From assembly GCF_030718205.1 (NCBI RefSeq), contig NZ_JAUZQF010000026.1, positions 1-64,000 of the forward strand: a DNA stretch of 64,000 nucleotides. The letters run 5' to 3'. The DNA is from Nonomuraea turcica (GTDB lineage: Bacteria > Actinomycetota > Actinomycetes > Streptosporangiales > Streptosporangiaceae). The translations under genes were made by a program, and so were the position numbers. Shown in pieces: positions 59,483 through 64,000 of the stretch. The notes beneath the pieces are model-generated. The model made no database searches and had not been told where the DNA came from. It worked only from the letters and a program-made list of their open reading frames with translations. Positions within the stretch are counted from its first letter, which is position 1. Each line of letters begins with the position of its first letter.

Positions 59483-60640
59483 TCACCTGATGTACGTCAA
59501 CCGGCGCAGCAGGGCCTCGGCCGGTCCCCGGCGCCCGCGCGGTGCCAGCAGCGCGGCGAGCACCACGGTGGCGAGCCACGTGAGCACGGCGATCCCGGAG
59601 GCCGCGGCGTCGCCGACACGGGCGCCGAGTCCACCGGCGTACGGGGCGAACACCGCGACGAAGATCACCGATTGCAGCAGGTAGCAGGTCAGCGACCACT
59701 GCCCGCACGCAGCCAGGGCGGTGATCACCGGGGATCGGCGCCGCCCCGCCGCCAGCCCGACGATGGCCGCGTACGCGAGCCCGCCGGCGATGCCGGTCAC
59801 GCTGTGCAGCGCGTACGCCGACACGGAGAGCGCCACTGACGGCGTCCAGACCTGTGTGTCGATCAGCATCAACGGCACCCCGCCTGCGACCGACACGCCC
59901 GCCCCGATGACGGCGATCCGGGAGAGCGACGCCCGGTGCGCACCCGGCTCGTCCAGCAACCGGCGGCGCGCCGCCCAGATGCCGAAGAGGAAGGCCGGCA
60001 CAACGCTCACCGCGAAGTACGTGGGCGTCATCCCGGCCCACGCGATCACCCGCATCACCATCGCCGCGACCGGGTCGGCCATCGCCGCCGGCGTGTCCCC
60101 CTTGGGGGCGGAGACGGTGAGCAGCCCGAACCCGACGAGCACGACGACATGCAGGACCAGCCCGGCAACGGCGGCCCGCACCACGGCCCGGTCGTCGCGC
60201 CGTACGAACCCGATGAGCAGGAGTCCGACCAGCCCGTACGCGCCCAGGATGTCGCCGAAGAACAGCAGCAGCGCGTGGCAGAACCCGAACGCCAGCAGCC
60301 ACAGGCTCCGGCGGCGTAACACCCGCCGCGCCTGCGCCCAGCTCTTGCCCGCGGCGAGCTGCCGGTTCGCCAGGTGGGCGAGACCATAGCCGAACAGGGC
60401 GGCGAACATGGGCAACGCGCGCCCGTCCACCAGCAGGATCTGGACCCCGGCGACCAGCCGGTCCACGGGACCGCCGTCGAGGGCGTAGCCGCGGAAGCCG
60501 GTCTGGTGGCCGGACAGGTACATGTGCGCGTGCGCCACCGCGATGAGCAGCAGCATCAGCCCGCGGGCGAGATCGGGGGCGAGAGAGCGCCGATCGAGCG
60601 GCACAGCACCCGGAGGCGGAGCGGATGGGGCGATGGACAT
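59483..60640 (-). CDS. DUF418-family membrane protein
   Basis: A 385-aa polytopic membrane protein with about ten helices. Blocks such as LAPDLARGLMLLLIAVAHA, RALPMFAALFGYGLA, LLLFFGDILGAYGLVGLLL and GQWSLTCYLLQSVIF are the DUF418 (YeiB) pattern. A transporter role is suspected for the family but unproven. GAGGGA lies about 6 nt before the ATG. It is divergent from a TetR gene across a large dyad. Confidence 0.85.
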   Translation of the reverse strand: MSIAPSAPPPGAVPLDRRSLAPDLARGLMLLLIAVAHAHMYLSGHQTGFRGYALDGGPVDRLVAGVQILLVDGRALPMFAALFGYGLAHLANRQLAAGKSWAQARRVLRRRSLWLLAFGFCHALLLFFGDILGAYGLVGLLLIGFVRRDDRAVVRAAVAGLVLHVVVLVGFGLLTVSAPKGDTPAAMADPVAAMVMRVIAWAGMTPTYFAVSVVPAFLFGIWAARRRLLDEPGAHRASLSRIAVIGAGVSVAGGVPLMLIDTQVWTPSVALSVSAYALHSVTGIAGGLAYAAIVGLAAGRRRSPVITALAACGQWSLTCYLLQSVIFVAVFAPYAGGLGARVGDAAASGIAVLTWLATVVLAALLAPRGRRGPAEALLRRLTYIR

Positions 60641-60658
60641 GACTCATCCCTCGAGAAT

Positions 60659-60711
60659 TAGATACACGGATGTAGCTTACGAGCTCACGGTAAGCTACAG
60701 CTGTGTACCTA
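60659..60711. promoter_or_regulatory. 53-bp dyad, TetR operator between DUF418 and tetR
   Basis: Two 22-nt arms (60659-60680 and 60690-60711) are inverted about a 9-nt centre, matching at 19 of 22 positions. The inner 10 bp are perfect: TGTAGCTTAC (60671-60680) and GTAAGCTACA (60690-60699). The outer parts repeat a TACAC/GTGTA pair. Confidence 0.75.
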
Positions 60712-60728
60712 AGCAAGCGGGGTCGAGG

Positions 60729-61361
60729 ATGAGCGAGCACAACGCCCGGACCCGCCGCCGCGGCGAAGAGCTCATCAACGCCATCCACACCGCGGTGCTG
60801 GAAGAGGTGGCCGAGGTCGGGGTCGCGCGGCTGACCATGGACGGGATCGGCAAGCGAGCGGCGACGCCCCGCACCACGCTGTACCGGCGCTGGTCCGACC
60901 CGATCGAGGTGCTCCTGGACGCGCTCTACCACCTGCACCCGGTCGAGGAGCCGACGCCCGGGGCCGACGACCTGCGCGGAGACCTGGTCCGCGCCCTCCG
61001 GCTCATGGTCGACTGGGCGCTCAGCCCGGCAGGCCGCGCGGTCGCGTCGATACTCACCGACCCCAAGGGCTCTCCGCGGGTGAGCCAGGCGCTGTTCGAG
61101 CAGGTTTTCGCCAACCGGGGCGGCACGTTCACGAGCACAGTGCTCCGCCACTACGCCGAACGCGGCCACTTCCCCGCAGAGCTGCTGACGCCGGTCGTGG
61201 CCGACATCGGCGAGGCCCTCGTCACCAAGCGCCTGATCGACACCGGGGCGCCGCCGAGCGACGCCGACCTGGAAGCCATCGTCGACCAGGCCATCCTGCC
61301 CGCCATCGGACTCGGCCCGCGCCCTGCCTTTAAGCGGCCTCTAAAGCGTGGATCGAGCTGA
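60729..61361 (+). CDS. TetR-family repressor
   Basis: A 210-aa TetR regulator with helix-turn-helix LTMDGIGKRAATPRTTLYRRWSDPIEVLLDAL and a TetR_C-like helical C-terminal region. It is divergent from the DUF418 membrane protein and faces a strong dyad, so it very likely controls that gene and itself. The ATG was chosen over an upstream in-frame start that would lie through the operator; GGGGTCGAGG precedes it. Confidence 0.87.
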   Translation: MSEHNARTRRRGEELINAIHTAVLEEVAEVGVARLTMDGIGKRAATPRTTLYRRWSDPIEVLLDALYHLHPVEEPTPGADDLRGDLVRALRLMVDWALSPAGRAVASILTDPKGSPRVSQALFEQVFANRGGTFTSTVLRHYAERGHFPAELLTPVVADIGEALVTKRLIDTGAPPSDADLEAIVDQAILPAIGLGPRPAFKRPLKRGSS

Positions 61362-61387
61362 AACCCGCGTCACTCCGCCCCCCGCGG

Positions 61388-61398
61388 TGAAAGTTTCA
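61388..61398. promoter_or_regulatory. TGAAAGTTTCA operator upstream of glycosidase
   Basis: An 11-bp perfect palindrome with central G, TGAAAGTTTCA, lies just upstream of a promoter TTGACG (61406-61411), 18-nt spacer, CATGAT (61430-61435). Related GAAA-N-TTTC palindromes (CGAAACTTTCG) control xylanase and other plant-polysaccharide genes in actinomycetes through LacI-type regulators. Confidence 0.55.
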
Positions 61399-61499
61399 GG
61401 TCCGGTTGACGGTCGCGGCGCCATGACCTCATGATCATGCTGCCTCCTGGTCAGGAGGGGGCGTCGAGTGGTGACCGCTATCCATGGCGAGGAGCGCCG

Positions 61500-63533
61500 A
61501 TGCCGAAGACCCTGTTACGAGCCGCGTCCGTGATCCTGTTGTCGCTGACCACCTTGTCCGCCCCCGCGGCGTACGCCGACGACGAGGTCGCCCCTGTCGC
61601 GGTGACCGTCAACGCCCGTGCCGCACTCGCCACCGTCCCCCAGACGGGCATCGGCACCAACCATGCGATCTGGGACACGAACCTGGGCACCGACGAGACC
61701 GCCGACCTGCTCAAGGACATGGGCACGAAGGTGCTGCGGTATCCGGGTGGCTCCTACTCCGACATTTACCACTGGGCCGACCACACCGCCCCCGGCGGAT
61801 ATGTGGCCCCCAACACCGACTTCGACACGTTCATGAGCGGCGTGCGCCGCACCGGAGCCCAGGCGATGGTGACCGCCAACTACGGCACGGGCACCGCCGA
61901 GGAGGCCGCGGCCTGGGTACGGCATGCCAACGTCACCAAGGGCTACGACATCAAGTACTGGGAGATCGGCAACGAGAACTACGGCAACGGCCATTACGGC
62001 TCCGCCTGGGAGGCGGACAATCATGCCGACAAGAGCCCGGCCGAGTACGCCCGCCACGTCGTGGCCTACTCCGACGCCATGAAGGCGGTCGACCCGACCA
62101 TCAAGATCGGCGCGGTGCTGACCACCTCGGCCAACTGGCCCGACGGGCTCGTCGGCGAAGGGGACGCCGGAACCTGGAACAAGGTCGTCCTGTCCATGGC
62201 GGGCCCGAAGATCGACTTCGTGATCGTGCACTGGTATCCGGGTGCCCTGGACAAGGTCGGCCACGTACCCGACATGATCCACCTCACCCGCGAGCAGATC
62301 GCCAAGTACGCCGGGCCCGGGTCGGAGCGGATCGGCATCGCGATGACCGAGTTCAACACCGGGAGCAGCAGCGCCGGCACGACCACCCAGCCCGGCGCCC
62401 TGGCCGCCGCCGACGCGTACGCGACGCTGCTGGCGAACGGGGTGTTCACGGTCGACTGGTGGAACGTGCACAACGGCATCGGCCCCGTCACGCAGGTCGA
62501 AGGCCACACCGACTACGGCGACTTCGGCCTGCTGTCGAGCGCGACGTGCACGTCCGACAACTCGGTCTGCGAGCCGCCGCTGAACACACCCTTCGCGCCG
62601 TACTACGCGCTGCAGATGATGAGCAAGTTCGCCCGCCCAGGGGACCAGTTCGTCCGCGCCGCGACCGACCAGCCGAAGGTCACCGCCCACGCCGCCCGCC
62701 GTCCCAATGGCGACCTGGCGGTCATGCTGATCAACACCTCGTCCGACACGTCGTACCCGATCGCGCTCGACTACTCCGGCTTCCGCCCGGCGTCGGGTTC
62801 GGCCACCGTACTGACCCACACCAACGGCGCCACGAGCATCACCACCTCGACCGCGGAAAGCCCGACGCTGCCCCCGCTCTCCCTCACCACGCTCGTCCTG
62901 CGCCCCGCCTCGTCACAGACCGGCCTCCCGGCCGCCCCCGGCCAGCCGGCCGCGTCGAACATCACGGACAAAACCGCCACGATCTCCTGGCCCGCCGCCT
63001 CCCCCGGCGCTCGCCCGATCGCCAAGTACGAGATCCACCGCCAGAACGCAGCCATTAGCGAACAACTCGGCGAGACGACCGGCACGTCGTTCACCGTGCA
63101 CAACCTCAAGCCGGGCACCCGCTACACGGTCAACGTGATCGCCCGTGACAGCGGCGGCGGCGTTTCCTGGTCCTCGCCACCGCTGACCTTCACCACGGGC
63201 ACCCCTGCCACCAGCTCCTGCACCGTGAAGCTCACCAACCAGACCGACTGGGCCAGCGGCTACGTCGGCGCCATCGAGATCACCAACAACGGCGCGCCGA
63301 TCAACGGCTGGACCCTGAACTTCACCTGGCCCAGGCCATGGCAGAGCCTCGGCAGCGGCTGGAGCGCCGTCTGGACGCAGACCGGGTCGGACGTCAAGGT
63401 CGTGAACGAGTCCGGCAACGGCTCACTCGCCACAGGCGCGTCCACCACGATCGGATTCGTCGGCAACTACAGCGGCCCGAACGTCCTGCCCACGGTCTTC
63501 ACCCTCAACGGAACCGTCTGCGGGGGCGCCTAG
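61500..63533 (+). CDS. secreted clan GH-A glycoside hydrolase with FN3 and CBM2
   Basis: A 677-aa secreted hydrolase. A signal peptide ends near AYA-DD (residue 26/27). The TIM-barrel domain has a candidate acid Glu159 in EIGNENYG and nucleophile Glu284 in MTEFNT, in the pattern of alpha-L-arabinofuranosidases (GH51-like). A beta domain follows, then an FN3 linker (about 490-575) and a CBM2 cellulose-binding module (about 580-677, CTVKLTNQTDWASGY to GTVCGG, one Cys at each end). It probably attacks plant cell-wall polysaccharide. GAGGAG precedes the ATG. The exact GH family is uncertain. Confidence 0.85.
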   Translation: MPKTLLRAASVILLSLTTLSAPAAYADDEVAPVAVTVNARAALATVPQTGIGTNHAIWDTNLGTDETADLLKDMGTKVLRYPGGSYSDIYHWADHTAPGGYVAPNTDFDTFMSGVRRTGAQAMVTANYGTGTAEEAAAWVRHANVTKGYDIKYWEIGNENYGNGHYGSAWEADNHADKSPAEYARHVVAYSDAMKAVDPTIKIGAVLTTSANWPDGLVGEGDAGTWNKVVLSMAGPKIDFVIVHWYPGALDKVGHVPDMIHLTREQIAKYAGPGSERIGIAMTEFNTGSSSAGTTTQPGALAAADAYATLLANGVFTVDWWNVHNGIGPVTQVEGHTDYGDFGLLSSATCTSDNSVCEPPLNTPFAPYYALQMMSKFARPGDQFVRAATDQPKVTAHAARRPNGDLAVMLINTSSDTSYPIALDYSGFRPASGSATVLTHTNGATSITTSTAESPTLPPLSLTTLVLRPASSQTGLPAAPGQPAASNITDKTATISWPAASPGARPIAKYEIHRQNAAISEQLGETTGTSFTVHNLKPGTRYTVNVIARDSGGGVSWSSPPLTFTTGTPATSSCTVKLTNQTDWASGYVGAIEITNNGAPINGWTLNFTWPRPWQSLGSGWSAVWTQTGSDVKVVNESGNGSLATGASTTIGFVGNYSGPNVLPTVFTLNGTVCGGA

Positions 63534-63540
63534 CCAACAC

Positions 63541-63566
63541 GCGGCCCGGCCGGCAGGCCGGGCCGC
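63541..63566. terminator. bidirectional terminator
   Basis: A perfect 11-bp stem, GCGGCCCGGCC / GGCCGGGCCGC, with a 4-nt loop, lies 7 nt after the glycosidase stop and 2 nt from the convergent lipoprotein stop. Confidence 0.8.
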
Positions 63567-63568
63567 GA

Positions 63569-64000
63569 TCACAAGATGACCCGCCCGGCGAGCTTGCCAT
63601 CGTTCGACGGGACAGCCAGGCAGTACGACGTCCTGGACCTCGGCCAATCCTCCGCCGCCGGGACGAGCACGCCGATCTTGACCTCGTCTCTCCTTGCCGG
63701 CACGTACCGCATCCTGGGCCGGCACCCGTCCCGGCTCAGCCGCCGCACCTCCGCGACCCCCGGCCATGGGCCTTCGGGAACCACGTACGTGGTGGCGAAC
63801 TCCGCCGAATGCGGCACCGTACAGGGCACCACCGTCACGATGAGGTCCACGGGCAGCGGTTCGATGCAGTCACCTGGCCGCAGTACGGTGGCGTGAAATC
63901 GCTTCGCGGCGGGGTGCACGGTCTGGCCCGCAGGGACGGGCGGAATCGTCCCGGTGGAGGACGCCGTCTCGCCGGAACCGGCGAAGGACGCGCCGCAGCC
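63569..64000 (-). CDS. probable lipoprotein with septum-formation-like domain (5' end beyond window)
   Basis: A frame open to the right edge (144 codons including the stop within the window). Near the edge the sequence reads GCGASFAGSGETASS, a lipoprotein-type cysteine followed by a Ser/Gly/Thr-rich linker, so only the signal peptide seems to be missing. The following domain has RPGDCIEPLPVD, VPCTVPHSAEFATTYVVP and a later Cys pair, resembling the actinobacterial septum formation family (PF13845). An internal GTG at 63919 could mimic a start. Function is unknown. Confidence 0.7.
   Translation of the reverse strand, partial: GCGASFAGSGETASSTGTIPPVPAGQTVHPAAKRFHATVLRPGDCIEPLPVDLIVTVVPCTVPHSAEFATTYVVPEGPWPGVAEVRRLSRDGCRPRMRYVPARRDEVKIGVLVPAAEDWPRSRTSYCLAVPSNDGKLAGRVIL

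Overview
The window is high-GC actinobacterial chromosome with almost no non-coding space, frequent GTG starts and many candidate leaderless genes. A bldC-type developmental regulator, a bkd/vdh branched-chain catabolism set, a secreted CBM2 glycosidase and many TetR, MarR, LacI and Crp regulators point to a filamentous actinomycete. I would guess Streptosporangiales (Nonomuraea-like), but the sequence alone does not prove it. No transposase, integrase, prophage, CRISPR array or tRNA gene was seen.

Layout. 1-245: leader and promoter of an rRNA operon transcribed leftward; the 16S gene lies just outside. 0.3-9.8 kb: oligopeptidase and aldo-keto reductase pair, a membrane flippase-like protein with a degenerate kinase-like segment, a molybdopterin oxidoreductase, a double GNAT. 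9.9-12.6 kb: methyltransferase divergent from a FadE5-type acyl-CoA dehydrogenase, with paired palindromes between them. 13.2-16.1 kb: a three-gene coupled cassette (NrtR-like Nudix regulator, vWA protein, highly diverged adenylosuccinate-synthetase paralogue), the most interesting unexplained system here. 16.1-19.8 kb: bkdABC operon on the minus strand. 20.1-24.4 kb: purS, an RsbW-like anti-sigma factor, purQ, purL.

24.4-39.7 kb is accessory: a secreted collagen-like protein, a class III cyclase followed by a Crp/Fnr regulator, two DHA2-type MFS exporters, an orphan ribbon-helix-helix antitoxin, a TetR-MTHFR-like operon, an ABC exporter under a SoxR-type promoter with 19-bp spacer, a PhoX phosphatase and a MarR/SDR pair. 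39.7-46.9 kb returns to a conserved core resembling the Streptomyces purF-purM-DUF3073-vdh-(hypothetical)-bldC order, interrupted by a CGNR regulator and an alpha/beta hydrolase that share an operator array.

47-64 kb holds TetR/LacI divergent regulators, a coupled peptidoglycan amidase and GH20 hexosaminidase, a response regulator-pyrD-GNAT operon back-to-back with a tautomerase-like gene (18 bp between start codons), lpdA (a possible E3 for bkdABC), a DEDDh exonuclease, a coupled methyltransferase/fructosamine-kinase pair, DUF418 divergent from TetR across a 53-bp dyad, a secreted FN3-CBM2 glycoside hydrolase, and a lipoprotein gene cut by the right edge.

A recurring feature is a TANNNT-like -10 hexamer 6-8 nt before the start codon with no Shine-Dalgarno sequence. 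It was used to set many starts downstream of the longest possible reading frame.
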